Assembly: GCA_945890645.1 (NCBI GenBank)
Contig: CAMDCV010000037.1
Location: forward strand, 1 to 40,163
DNA length: 40,163 nucleotides
Direction of reading: 5' to 3'
DNA from: Akkermansia muciniphila
GTDB taxonomy: Bacteria; Verrucomicrobiota; Verrucomicrobiia; Verrucomicrobiales; Akkermansiaceae
Positions 8,069-17,608 of the stretch are shown here, in pieces (the stretch's first letter is position 1; every line of letters begins with the position of its first letter). Position numbers and translations under genes: made by a program. The notes beneath the pieces are model-generated. The model saw nothing but the letters and a program-made list of their open reading frames with translations, was not told where the DNA came from and did no database searches.

Positions 8069-9817
8069 ATGACTCTTTGCCAACAACTTGAATCTTCTCT
8101 CGCCGCTGTTCTTTCGCAAATCCTTGGCTCGCCGACTATTGCCCCGGTCACGCCGGCGAATGATCTGCGCTTCGGCGACTACCAATCGAACGCGGCGATG
8201 GTTCTTGCGAAAGCGCAAAAAATGAACCCACGCGCGCTGGCGGAACAAGTCATCGCCGCTTGGCCCGCCAATGCGATCGCCACCACGGAAATCGCTGGGC
8301 CCGGCTTCATCAACTTCCGCATCAAGCCCGAAGTCTATGCCGCTCGCACGCAGGCCGCGGCGACCGATGATCGACTCGGCGTCGCGACTGTCGCCGATCC
8401 GCGCACCATCGTGCTCGATTTCTCGGCGCCGAACGTCGCCAAGCCGATGCACATCGGACACATCCGCTCGACCATTCTGGGTGATAGCCTTTCGCGCATC
8501 GCGCGCTTCCTTGGCCACAAAGTCATTACCGATAACCACATCGGCGACTGGGGCACACAATTCGGCATGGTTACCTGGGCGTGGAAAAACATTCTCAATG
8601 AAACCGCGCTGCTCGAAAATCCCCTCGCGGAATTACTGCGCCTCTACCGTCACGCCAGTGATGCAAGCAAAGCTGATGAATCAATCCGCGAGGCCTGCCG
8701 CCTAGAACTCGTGAAACTGCAACAAGGTGATGCGGAAAATTTTGCGATCTGGACGCGTTGTCTCGAGCTCTCGAAATATGGCCTGCAACAAATTTACACG
8801 CGTCTGGATGTTTCGTTCGATCACTGGCTCGGCGAGAGTGCCTACAACGACGCGCTGGCTCCCTTGGTCGAAAAATTGTTAGAGAAAAACCTCGCCCGCG
8901 AGAGCGAAGGGGCCGTGTGCATTTTCTCTGATGGCTCAGTCAGCGATCCTACCAAAGACCCCTTCCTCATCCGTCGGGATGGTGAGTGGACCGATTTCCC
9001 GATGATGATCCGCAAGAGCGATGGTGGTTTCAATTACGCCACCACCGACATCGCAACGCTGCAATTCCGCCACGAAGAATGGAACGCGGATGCCATATGG
9101 TATGTTGTCGATCACCGTCAATCATTGCATTTCCAACAACTTTTCACTGTCGCCGTACGTCTCGGGCTCGACACCATGGATCTGCGCCACATCGCCTTCG
9201 GCACGATTCTTGGCACCGATGGCAAACCGCTCAAAACCCGCGCCGGTGACTTGCCGCAGCTCGCCGATGTGCTCGATGATGCCGTCAGCGCCTCGCGCAA
9301 AACGGTGGAGGAACGGAGTCGTCTCGATACCGACGAAGAACGTGCCGCGCTTGCGGAACTCATCGGCATCAGCGCCGTGAAATTCACCGAGCTGGCCCAC
9401 CATCGCTTGTCGGACTATGTTTTCGATCTCGATAAAATGGTCGCGCTCGAAGGAGACACCGCGCCGTATCTGTTTTACAGCTTCGTGCGCTCGCGTTCGA
9501 TCTTCCGTAAGCTCGAAGCCCCCTTCACCGCTGGTGACGCCATCGAACTCACCGAAGAAGCCGAGATTCATCTCGCCCGCCTGCTGGCCCGTTTTGCCGA
9601 AGTAGTGCCCAGCGTGCTCGACGATTGTCGTCCGAACATTCTCACGAGTTACCTGCTCGAAGTAGCTCGCGCCTTCCACAGTTACTTCGAAGCATGCCCC
9701 GTATTAAAAGCCGAGGGCATCACTCGCTACACTCGTCTGACACTCTGCGATGTGACTGCCCGCACCTTGAAAAAAGGTCTAGCGCTGTTAGGCATCCCCG
9801 TGCCGCAGAGGATGTGA
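8069..9817 (+). CDS. argS: Arginyl-tRNA synthetase
   Basis: This 582-residue class I synthetase charges tRNA-Arg. The HIGH signature appears as PMHIGHIRSTILGDSLSRI in the first third, after the N-terminal additional domain that recognises the tRNA elbow. GDWGTQFGM follows as expected for ArgRS. GKPLKTRAGD replaces the KMSKS loop, which is usual in ArgRS. The DALR anticodon-binding domain ends the protein (FHSYFEACPVLKAE, then RLTLCDVTARTLKKGLALLG). The gene is monocistronic, divergent from hsdM and convergent with the alpha-2-macroglobulin gene. The start has no Shine-Dalgarno sequence. Confidence 0.97.
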   Translation: MTLCQQLESSLAAVLSQILGSPTIAPVTPANDLRFGDYQSNAAMVLAKAQKMNPRALAEQVIAAWPANAIATTEIAGPGFINFRIKPEVYAARTQAAATDDRLGVATVADPRTIVLDFSAPNVAKPMHIGHIRSTILGDSLSRIARFLGHKVITDNHIGDWGTQFGMVTWAWKNILNETALLENPLAELLRLYRHASDASKADESIREACRLELVKLQQGDAENFAIWTRCLELSKYGLQQIYTRLDVSFDHWLGESAYNDALAPLVEKLLEKNLARESEGAVCIFSDGSVSDPTKDPFLIRRDGEWTDFPMMIRKSDGGFNYATTDIATLQFRHEEWNADAIWYVVDHRQSLHFQQLFTVAVRLGLDTMDLRHIAFGTILGTDGKPLKTRAGDLPQLADVLDDAVSASRKTVEERSRLDTDEERAALAELIGISAVKFTELAHHRLSDYVFDLDKMVALEGDTAPYLFYSFVRSRSIFRKLEAPFTAGDAIELTEEAEIHLARLLARFAEVVPSVLDDCRPNILTSYLLEVARAFHSYFEACPVLKAEGITRYTRLTLCDVTARTLKKGLALLGIPVPQRM

Positions 9818-9888
9818 TCGTGGCGGAGGCGTCTCGCCTCCAAGCCTTTCAAGGAGATGGCATGGCGGCGAGACGCCGCCGCCACGAT
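9817..9888. repeat. REP-like 25-base inverted repeat between convergent genes
   Basis: Arms at 9817-9841 and 9864-9888 are 25 bases each and complementary at 23 positions, with a 22-base loop. The arm core is GGCGTCTCGCC, GC-rich in an otherwise moderate-GC region. The left arm begins in the argS stop codon and the right arm ends in the stop codon of the alpha-2-macroglobulin gene, so the element fills the whole gap. It could act as a two-way terminator or be a copy of a dispersed palindromic repeat. There is no clear U-tract. Confidence 0.8.
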
Positions 9889-12800
9889 TACTTCACCTCG
9901 ATCATCACACTGGCGCTGTGGCTATTGAACTCGGGGGCATACATGCATTGGATTTCGGCAATTCCGCTGGGGTAACTACCACGCAACTGTACTCGGGCGC
10001 TGGTCTGGAACACATAAGTGCCGCGACGCAAGTGCTCAATGAAGAAGTGATCGGCGGTGTCCTTGGTCATTTCATAGTAACCGAGACCATCTTGGTATTT
10101 GTAGCTGGATAGCACATTCACCGGCTCCAGACCACTGCCGCGCTGACTTTTCAGGTGAATGTATTCCATGTCGCGATCGACGCGGATTTCGATGCGGGTC
10201 ACGACCTCATCGCCGGGTGTCAATGGGCCAGTGACGGGCACGATTTCCTCACCGGCTTTGGTCATGCGTTTGAGATACAAGCTTTTCTTAATCTCTAACG
10301 GATTTCCTTCGTGTGGTGTGATTTTCGATACATCTTCCAAGTACTGCCAATGCAGCGAACCCCAGGAAACGCCTTTGTCTGTCTTGGTGAGTTTGACATT
10401 GCCCATCGCCGCTTTGACTTCGGTGGCCATGAATTTTTTCTCGTAGTAGCCAGTGCCGGCTTCTACGTTTTCTGGTTTCACAGCGACTCCACCTAATTCA
10501 GCGGTGACGAGGGCATCGGAGGCGAGACGTTTCACATCGCCGCCGAGTAGCAGCGCGTAAACGGCATCGGCAGTGGACTTGGTGGTCTTCCAACCTTGGG
10601 TTTGTTTTTGCTTGAGCAACCACACTTGGCAATCGTCCACTGCTTTCATGTCCTTCGCGACTTCGCGGAAGGTTTCGATGATCATCGCCTGCGTTTCGAT
10701 GGGGGCCTGATACCAGTAGTAGTTTTCGTTCATGCGCCAGTGCATGCCGAGTTCGTCGGTGTTCAGTGCGTTCTCACGTAGGGAAGCGACGATTTCTTTC
10801 GGTGCGTCGTCATTGCCGAAACGGCTCACTGCGATGGCTGTGTGGCATCGAGTCATGAGCGATGCTTGATTGCTCCAGTACTTCGCGCCTTGCTTGACAT
10901 AATAATCGACAGCTTCTTGATTCTTTTTCGCAATCGGGCGCTGCGCCAAATAGAAACTGCGACCGTAAAGATACATCGCAACAAAGGATGAGTAATGATC
11001 TGCATCACGACCTTTCGGATCGATGTCTTCATACATTTCACGAACATGCGCATCGAGCCAATCGAGGGCGCGAAGTGACATTTTGGTATCGACAGGTACG
11101 CCGAGATGCTTCAGTCGCGCTTCACCCGTGACGATGTAGAGGGTGATGTAGGGACTGCCATCGCCACCAGGAAACCAAGGCCAAGCCCCGTTGTCGAGTT
11201 GTAGGTCTGTGAGACGTTTGCTGGCACGAGCCATCTCGCTTCCGAGGCGATTATCGTCAAACAACACAGCGATGTTGCGGCGCGACTCGGTCTCAGAATT
11301 CGCATCGCGCAGCCATGGAGTTTCCTCGATCATCAGGCTCTTAAGGTCCTGATTTTTTAGGAGTGGGCTATCGAGCGTTTTCGGGGCAGTGCGCCAGATT
11401 TCAAAAATGCGTTGGATTTTCGGATCGCTTTTCGCGATGTGACGGGCCAAGTGATTCGCATAGTAGCGATTAAACGTTTGCTCGGCGCATTCGTGCGGAT
11501 ACTCCATCAAATACGGTAATGCCATGACTGCATACCAAGCGGGCTGCGAAACGATTTGCAGGCTGACGCTTTGATGCTGCAGGGTGTTGGAGTTGCCACT
11601 ATCGATCAGTTTTTTCATCGCGAAGTCGCGAGTGCTCACATCGCGGATTGGCAGCGTGATCGACTCGGTGACGAGCTGACGCTTCGACAACACCGGAATC
11701 ATGCCTTCTTCGCCATCGCTGCGGTCGCCGCTGCGGGCCTTGGCTGTGAATGTAAGAAAGCCTGCGCCATCGGGCACCTTGATGCGCCACGAAAGCGTTT
11801 TGGATTCCATCGCGGGGATGGAAAATTCTTGATTGATCTGCGTTAATCCAAGCGCGGCATCGCGCGATTCGAGCGTAGCAGCATCGGCAAAGTTCAGGCT
11901 CGCAGTACCGGTTTGCGCTTTGTCGGATTGATTCGAGATCTTGGCCGTGAATTCGATTTCATCACCCTCACGCAGGAAGCGTGGTGGGTTCGGCTGAATC
12001 ATGAGGTCTTTGGCGGTGACAGTTGATCCCTCAAGGTAACCACTGCGCAGTGCAGCATCGTGCGCGAAGCCCATGAAACGCCACTTGGTCAGCGCCTCAG
12101 GCATCGTGAAGCTCATGCTGATGATGCCTTTTTCATCGGTGATGAGATGCGGTTCGAAGAAGGCTGTTTCTTGCAGATTCTTGCGGATAGCGGGTGGTGC
12201 ATCCACTGGTGGCACGCCGTCAATAAAATCACCGGCACCACGATTCGGATTGTTGAGAATTGAGCTGATCGAATCCCGAGTAATAGCAGCGCTACCTGAG
12301 CGATTGCCACCGGTAATTATATTGGTTACACCTTCGCTTGCATCCATCTCCATCGCAGCCGCGGGTGCGGCAAACATATCTACTCCGTTCGCGGACTTTC
12401 TCATCACTCTTCCACCAAAGCCTCCGCCTCCAGCGCCGAGCACATTATAATCAGAGTTTCCCCCTAGATACTGAATCGAGTCAGGCAGAGAACGATACTG
12501 GATTGATTCGGCTGAACGCATCGTATACCAACTTTGCTCCCACTGCTGAAATTGAGCTTGCTGTGACATCGTAGTCCATTGATACATCGATTGATTATTG
12601 TAAAAATACGATGCTAAACTTTGCGACCACCGGTGAGGTGCATACGCATCGAGTGAGGCGTCATACATGGCGCCAAGCATTTCCACAGCGTCCTTCTCTG
12701 CTCCTTCGATCCGCACGGTCCAAGTTTCTTTCGCACCAGGTTCCAGTTTATTGCGCATGGTTTCGAAGCTCAGTTTGAGGTTCTTTTGCGTCCAAGGCAC

Positions 12801-15800
12801 ATTGATTTCCTGCGATGTCACGTAGCTGCGATTTTGACGTTGGAAAATGGTGCGCAAAGCAAGTCCGCCGCGATGTTCCTCCGTAATGGCAACGCGTATG
12901 AGTTCCTGTGTCTTGCTACCGTCCGACCATCCTTTGCGGATGATTTTCCCGCGATGTTCCAGCTCATAATAAAACTGTCCTACTTCATAACCAGTGCCCC
13001 ACAGTGCCACAAACTCTGTGCCGGGCTCGATGGTCCATGACTTTGCTGTGAAAAAATGCGGCACCTTGGTGGTGAATCGCGGCGCTGTGAGATCAAGCAC
13101 ACGTAATGGCAGCAAGGCCGTGACTTTCTTACCCGCGCGGTCCATCGTTTCCAGCACGGCACGGTATTCACCGGCTTCGAGCTTGAATTCACTTTCGGCA
13201 AGTCCTTTGTCATTGGTGGCAAAATCATTTTTCTGCACCAGCTCGCCGAGCTCCCACGAGTTCGGATCCGAGGGATCTTTTTGTGGTTCGTCACCGCCAT
13301 TCGGGAGCAATCCTGGCATTCTTCTCCCATAATATCCGGAAAGGGTTTTAGTACGGATTACTTCTTTCGGTTGTACTAAGCGATGGATGGCAATGGTGCC
13401 CTTGGCAGCAAGTGGTTCCCCATCGATGCTTCGAGTGCTGACTTTCAAGATCACGGGAGCGGAACTTTCGAGCCAAGAATCAGCGCTCATGGATGCCGCC
13501 AAATCGACATATGCCGCATTCACCGAGCGGGTTCCTGTGCGCGCCTCACCTGTGCTATCTGTGACATCAACTGTGACTTCATACACAAAAATCGGCTCTT
13601 GCTTGGGATCGACGCTGAGATCGGGTGCCGCAGTAAAAGTCACTTCGACTTCGCCATTACTGCCAGTCACTGCGGTGCCGTGGGCGATTTGTTTGCTACC
13701 AGAATTCCCCGGATTAAACCACCAGCACCAACGCGACCATTCCGGCCACTGCGCACGACGTGTGACCGTCCACTTCACCTTGGCACCATCGATCGCAGAA
13801 CCAGTGTAGGCTGTCGCTTTGGCAACGACTGTAACTTGTTCTCCCAAACGCGGCGGCGCTTTTGCCGCACCCACTTCTACGGAAAATTTCGGACGTTTGT
13901 ATTCCTCGACGCGCACCATCACTGAATTATTATCGCATCTGATGGAAGTGCGACCGAGCACTCGATCCGTGGGTGCCGTGAAGCTACCATTGAAAGAGCC
14001 GAGTCGATTGCTACGAACTTTGAGTTGAGAGATTTCTTTGTTGTTCGCATCGTTAAAGACAACCGTGAAGTCCTTGTCGGCAACGGTATGATAATCGTTT
14101 TTATCGCGATCATACCACGTCGCTATTCCCTTAAAACGAATGGTCTGACCTGGTCGATAAATAGCGCGGTCCGTGAAAAGATGGATCACTTGATGCGCTT
14201 TGTTTTTACCCCGATCATGCATCCATCCGCGATCGCCGAGGAGTGAGTCGTCTTTGTGCACAAAACGATAGAGGAAACTATTATTTTTAGCGACGGGAAA
14301 CTCGTATACGCCATCGGCGTTGGTGCTTACGCTGCTATTGATGACCCAAATGTTTTTGATTTGACTCCAGCGCTCGACCGTGACACCCGATAGAGGTATG
14401 CCACTCAAAGCGTTCATCACGACACCCCGCGCAGGTCCTGATCCTTGCGATTGGACCAATGCCAAATCACTGACCCACACAGTGGCCTGATGTAGACTGT
14501 TTTTGTCAATGGAGAATGACTCAGTGGCACTTACCACCAATCGATAAGCCCCCTTAGGTACATCCCACTGCGCGGTCAGTGACTCCATGCGTTCCAGATA
14601 ATCATCCGTAGCAGGAAGTTCCACCGACCACTCTTTCACTGCTTTTTGAGACAATAATTTTTTCCAGTTTTCCTCATCATAATAATGGTTTTCATCCTTC
14701 CAATTTTTGGAGTAAAGGCGGAACCAAAGGCGCGTCACATTCCGGTAGGTCACCGAAAATTCTGGCTGCGCTGCATTCCAAACTGTCTCTGTTTGCAACT
14801 GAATTTCAGGCGCGCGGATACGATCAACGATGGACAAACAGAGATCGCGATAGTTCTGATTTTTACCCGTTTCGCCCCCTAACAAAGCAATATCCAGCGC
14901 TTCCTTCATGCGCTTTCCTTCGATGAGCAATTCGGCGAGCTTGGCTCGCACCAGTGCCTGCTGGTCAAGCCCCGCACTGAGTTCCACACACTCGCGCAAG
15001 CGTTTTTCCATGATGGCCTGCGTTTCACTACCGGTCACGGCACTCTTGGCCCATTCAAGTCGCTCCAAGTTCCCATGCATCCGTGCAATCGGGCGCTGCT
15101 CGTGAAAGCGCAGAAGTTGTTGATACAAAGAAATCGCCTTGCGCTTCGATGACGACTCATCAGTACTCTGCGGATTCCAAGCGAGAAATTCTTCGATGGT
15201 GCCAAACGCGGGTGAATCCACACCAAAAGAAAATGCATCTTCCGCTTCTACGGTTGCCAATTCTTGCGCAGCATAAAATCGCAATACCTCATGCGCGACG
15301 AGATCATAGACAGTGGGGCGCTCCGCATCGTCGGAATTGTTTTTCACGTAGAGCTTGTCGAAGTCAGCTACCGGTATCGCTTTCAAGGCATCGCTCTGAG
15401 CCAATGCTTTTTGAAAACCTCCATCGATCTCATTGAGAATGCGTCGCAAGTCCCATGTCTTAATGTCGTCGCCCACCGGTCCCGCATCGGGACTGCGTTG
15501 ACGAAAGGTCCATTCATTTTGCTGAAAATAACTCCACAGCCAGAGCGAATGAATCACTCCGAGCATCGGCTTCATTTCGGCAGGACTATCGACGATGGTT
15601 ATTTGCATCAACTCAATCGCCGCCGTGGGTCTGGCACCTTCCTCGATCCGTCCTTGCATGTAAATGCGTTGCGCGGTCGCACGAATCGCTTCTGCCCAGG
15701 CTTTTTCCGCACGGGCACTGGCATCGATGGCTTCCAAGGTCGTGATGGCAGACTTCGGTAAATCTTTATTAATATGTTCCTCCACTTCTTTCCATTGCTC

Positions 15801-15872
15801 CTCGCGAGTCGCGGCTCCGGCAAAGGAAACGCTGAGTAATAGTGCGCACAGGTATTTCATGAAGGGTCTCAT
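9888..15872 (-). CDS. Secreted alpha-2-macroglobulin family protein
   Basis: This 1994-residue protein begins with a signal peptide (KYLCALLLSVSFAGA, cleavage near AGA-A) and no lipobox, so it is probably periplasmic or secreted rather than lipid-anchored. A helical N-terminal part is followed by macroglobulin domains, including the characteristic TDRAIYRPGQTIRFKG. Residues about 1085-1225 form a low-complexity, Tyr/Gln- then Gly-rich segment that looks like a bait region. The thioester motif CAEQ is at residues 1462-1465, inside a helical (TED) domain. Family members trap proteases by bait cleavage and thioester attachment. No penicillin-binding protein gene of the pbpC type is adjacent, unlike in many proteobacteria. 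An alternative ATG lies four codons downstream. Confidence 0.93.
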   Translation of the reverse strand: MRPFMKYLCALLLSVSFAGAATREEQWKEVEEHINKDLPKSAITTLEAIDASARAEKAWAEAIRATAQRIYMQGRIEEGARPTAAIELMQITIVDSPAEMKPMLGVIHSLWLWSYFQQNEWTFRQRSPDAGPVGDDIKTWDLRRILNEIDGGFQKALAQSDALKAIPVADFDKLYVKNNSDDAERPTVYDLVAHEVLRFYAAQELATVEAEDAFSFGVDSPAFGTIEEFLAWNPQSTDESSSKRKAISLYQQLLRFHEQRPIARMHGNLERLEWAKSAVTGSETQAIMEKRLRECVELSAGLDQQALVRAKLAELLIEGKRMKEALDIALLGGETGKNQNYRDLCLSIVDRIRAPEIQLQTETVWNAAQPEFSVTYRNVTRLWFRLYSKNWKDENHYYDEENWKKLLSQKAVKEWSVELPATDDYLERMESLTAQWDVPKGAYRLVVSATESFSIDKNSLHQATVWVSDLALVQSQGSGPARGVVMNALSGIPLSGVTVERWSQIKNIWVINSSVSTNADGVYEFPVAKNNSFLYRFVHKDDSLLGDRGWMHDRGKNKAHQVIHLFTDRAIYRPGQTIRFKGIATWYDRDKNDYHTVADKDFTVVFNDANNKEISQLKVRSNRLGSFNGSFTAPTDRVLGRTSIRCDNNSVMVRVEEYKRPKFSVEVGAAKAPPRLGEQVTVVAKATAYTGSAIDGAKVKWTVTRRAQWPEWSRWCWWFNPGNSGSKQIAHGTAVTGSNGEVEVTFTAAPDLSVDPKQEPIFVYEVTVDVTDSTGEARTGTRSVNAAYVDLAASMSADSWLESSAPVILKVSTRSIDGEPLAAKGTIAIHRLVQPKEVIRTKTLSGYYGRRMPGLLPNGGDEPQKDPSDPNSWELGELVQKNDFATNDKGLAESEFKLEAGEYRAVLETMDRAGKKVTALLPLRVLDLTAPRFTTKVPHFFTAKSWTIEPGTEFVALWGTGYEVGQFYYELEHRGKIIRKGWSDGSKTQELIRVAITEEHRGGLALRTIFQRQNRSYVTSQEINVPWTQKNLKLSFETMRNKLEPGAKETWTVRIEGAEKDAVEMLGAMYDASLDAYAPHRWSQSLASYFYNNQSMYQWTTMSQQAQFQQWEQSWYTMRSAESIQYRSLPDSIQYLGGNSDYNVLGAGGGGFGGRVMRKSANGVDMFAAPAAAMEMDASEGVTNIITGGNRSGSAAITRDSISSILNNPNRGAGDFIDGVPPVDAPPAIRKNLQETAFFEPHLITDEKGIISMSFTMPEALTKWRFMGFAHDAALRSGYLEGSTVTAKDLMIQPNPPRFLREGDEIEFTAKISNQSDKAQTGTASLNFADAATLESRDAALGLTQINQEFSIPAMESKTLSWRIKVPDGAGFLTFTAKARSGDRSDGEEGMIPVLSKRQLVTESITLPIRDVSTRDFAMKKLIDSGNSNTLQHQSVSLQIVSQPAWYAVMALPYLMEYPHECAEQTFNRYYANHLARHIAKSDPKIQRIFEIWRTAPKTLDSPLLKNQDLKSLMIEETPWLRDANSETESRRNIAVLFDDNRLGSEMARASKRLTDLQLDNGAWPWFPGGDGSPYITLYIVTGEARLKHLGVPVDTKMSLRALDWLDAHVREMYEDIDPKGRDADHYSSFVAMYLYGRSFYLAQRPIAKKNQEAVDYYVKQGAKYWSNQASLMTRCHTAIAVSRFGNDDAPKEIVASLRENALNTDELGMHWRMNENYYWYQAPIETQAMIIETFREVAKDMKAVDDCQVWLLKQKQTQGWKTTKSTADAVYALLLGGDVKRLASDALVTAELGGVAVKPENVEAGTGYYEKKFMATEVKAAMGNVKLTKTDKGVSWGSLHWQYLEDVSKITPHEGNPLEIKKSLYLKRMTKAGEEIVPVTGPLTPGDEVVTRIEIRVDRDMEYIHLKSQRGSGLEPVNVLSSYKYQDGLGYYEMTKDTADHFFIEHLRRGTYVFQTSARVQLRGSYPSGIAEIQCMYAPEFNSHSASVMIEVK

Positions 15873-15932
15873 AACAAAGAAAAGACCCCCGAGACAAATG
15901 TTTCTTAGAAAATTTGTGAAAATTATCTGCTA

Positions 15933-16874
15933 TTAGTCGCCTAACACCATCGCTACAGGTGTAGAATTTCCGAAATTCACAAAATCAGTCATGCTCCAGA
16001 CGACTTTTTTCTTTGCATCCACTTCGATCAGCTGTGGATTTTTCGGGCCGGCGTGGCAATTCACAAAGCGTGTATTGCCATTGGGCAGACGTTTCACACC
16101 ACAGATCCAGGCTAGTTCGATACCGGGCATGTCATCCGCTTCGAGTTTCCAAACAATTTCCTTGGCTGGTGTGACTTCCAAGACCCGGTGACCATTGCCA
16201 CAACCGATCAAAGTATTGCCATTATCCAGGCGTTGCACACCGAAAACTTTGTTACCATAGCCTTCGACGCCGTGACCACCTGCTGGTTTGCGATCAAATA
16301 AGGGAATGGCATACTCCCAAACAACCGCTCCATCCCTGTCATATTCTCGCACAGCACCATCGCGTTCGTGAGCCGCAAGATAATGTCCATTCGGCAACTT
16401 CACCACCTGACGAGTATCGCTGTGGGCACTGGGTGAACTGACTTTCATCGGTATTTCTTTTGTGATTTTCCCTGTGGGTGAAATTTCCAGAATCCGACAG
16501 GTGCCCGATTCCGCAATCATCGTGTCGCCATTGTCGAGTCGCTGAAATGCATGAATCTCGATGGGCCGACTTTTATCCTGCGCTTGTTTTTTGGCATCGT
16601 ATTCCCAAACGACCTGTTTTTTCTCATCAACGGTGACCTCGATCACGCGGGTCCAATTTACCTGAAAGAGCAAATTCCCATTGGGCAACAATTGTGCGCC
16701 ATGAATTTGCCCGATCGGATATTGCCACTCGAGTTCACCCTTGGCATCAACAATGGCGAGAATTTTCTTGGAGTCATCCGCACAAAGAACACGCCTAGCA
16801 GGCTCCATTTGCTCTGCGTGAAGAATGGTGAAAAATAGCAAACTTATTCCAAGAAAACGCAGTGTCTGTTTCAT
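15933..16874 (-). CDS. Secreted beta-propeller protein (PQQ-like/arylsulfotransferase-like repeats)
   Basis: The 313-residue product from the ATG at 16874 starts with a clean signal peptide (KQTLRFLGISLLFFTILHA). A GTG at 16910 overlaps the stop of the trkA-type gene but would place 12 extra residues before the signal, so the ATG is chosen. The body is made of recurring blades of the form LPNGNxL / RLDNGDTMI / GxVVWEYA, each about 40-50 residues, as in six- to seven-bladed propellers of the PQQ/arylsulfotransferase type. No catalytic His characteristic of arylsulfotransferases was identified. Function is unknown; ligand binding or a cell-surface role is possible. Confidence 0.75.
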   Translation of the reverse strand: MKQTLRFLGISLLFFTILHAEQMEPARRVLCADDSKKILAIVDAKGELEWQYPIGQIHGAQLLPNGNLLFQVNWTRVIEVTVDEKKQVVWEYDAKKQAQDKSRPIEIHAFQRLDNGDTMIAESGTCRILEISPTGKITKEIPMKVSSPSAHSDTRQVVKLPNGHYLAAHERDGAVREYDRDGAVVWEYAIPLFDRKPAGGHGVEGYGNKVFGVQRLDNGNTLIGCGNGHRVLEVTPAKEIVWKLEADDMPGIELAWICGVKRLPNGNTRFVNCHAGPKNPQLIEVDAKKKVVWSMTDFVNFGNSTPVAMVLGD

Positions 16875-16906
16875 TACATAACTACGTATGCATTTCACTG
16901 TCTTTG

Positions 16907-17581
16907 TCACAGTGAGGTGAACTTCTCAATCTCCCGCTCCAGACCATAAACGACCAAACGATCACCTTGCTGGAACACAAAATCCGGCCCAGGCAACCCG
17001 CCGATCACGGGAACGTCTTCCGACAATTGATCATGCTTATCCGCGCGGCGCACAGTCACGAGGTTTAGCCCGTGCTTACTGCGCAATTGCGACTCCACTA
17101 ATGTTTTCCCGATTAAATCGGTCGGACATAGCAACTCCACCACGGCGTGCGTAGAGTCCACCACGAAATGCCGTAAAAAGGCGCGATTCGAAATATGCCG
17201 AGCAAACATTTCCGCCGCCAAAGCCTCGACACGAATTTTTCCGCTGACGCCCATCAAATCAAGTAATTGCTCCTGCACTTCGGAAAACACCCGCGTGTAA
17301 ATTCGCTTTACGCCTATCGATTTCAGATGAGCTGTCATCATCAGGCTAGCTTCGAAATTTTCTCCCACCGCCACAATCGCAACGTCTGCATCAGCAACGC
17401 CAAGCTCTAACAAAACAGCACGATCTGTGGCATCGCCTTGCACCGCAATCGTCACTAATTCTTTCACGGCATCGAGATGGCTTTCATCGTTATCGATCAC
17501 CATCACCTGATGACCCGATTGCGCTAATTCGCGCGCAATGCTGGTGCCAAATGCGCCCAATCCTAAAATAACAAAATTCAT
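16907..17581 (-). CDS. Trk/Ktr potassium uptake regulatory subunit (RCK domain)
   Basis: This 224-residue cytosolic protein has an N-terminal Rossmann RCK_N domain beginning FVILGLGAFGTSIARELAQ (GxGxxG nucleotide-binding loop) with an acidic residue ending the second strand (VIDND). A C-terminal TrkA_C domain follows (residues about 135-224). One RCK plus one TrkA_C is the KtrA arrangement, half the length of enterobacterial TrkA. Such subunits gate the membrane channel in response to ATP/ADP or NAD(H). The gene starts 27 bases after the KtrB/TrkH-type gene, forming a two-gene unit, and its stop touches a possible GTG start of the downstream propeller gene. Confidence 0.92.
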   Translation of the reverse strand: MNFVILGLGAFGTSIARELAQSGHQVMVIDNDESHLDAVKELVTIAVQGDATDRAVLLELGVADADVAIVAVGENFEASLMMTAHLKSIGVKRIYTRVFSEVQEQLLDLMGVSGKIRVEALAAEMFARHISNRAFLRHFVVDSTHAVVELLCPTDLIGKTLVESQLRSKHGLNLVTVRRADKHDQLSEDVPVIGGLPGPDFVFQQGDRLVVYGLEREIEKFTSL

Positions 17582-17608
17582 AATCGTAAGGTTTTGTGTA
17601 AATTTCTG

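Noticed and set aside
9122-9679. Minus-strand 185-codon open frame inside argS
   Set aside because: It is a shadow of the high-GC third positions of argS and contains no recognisable motif.
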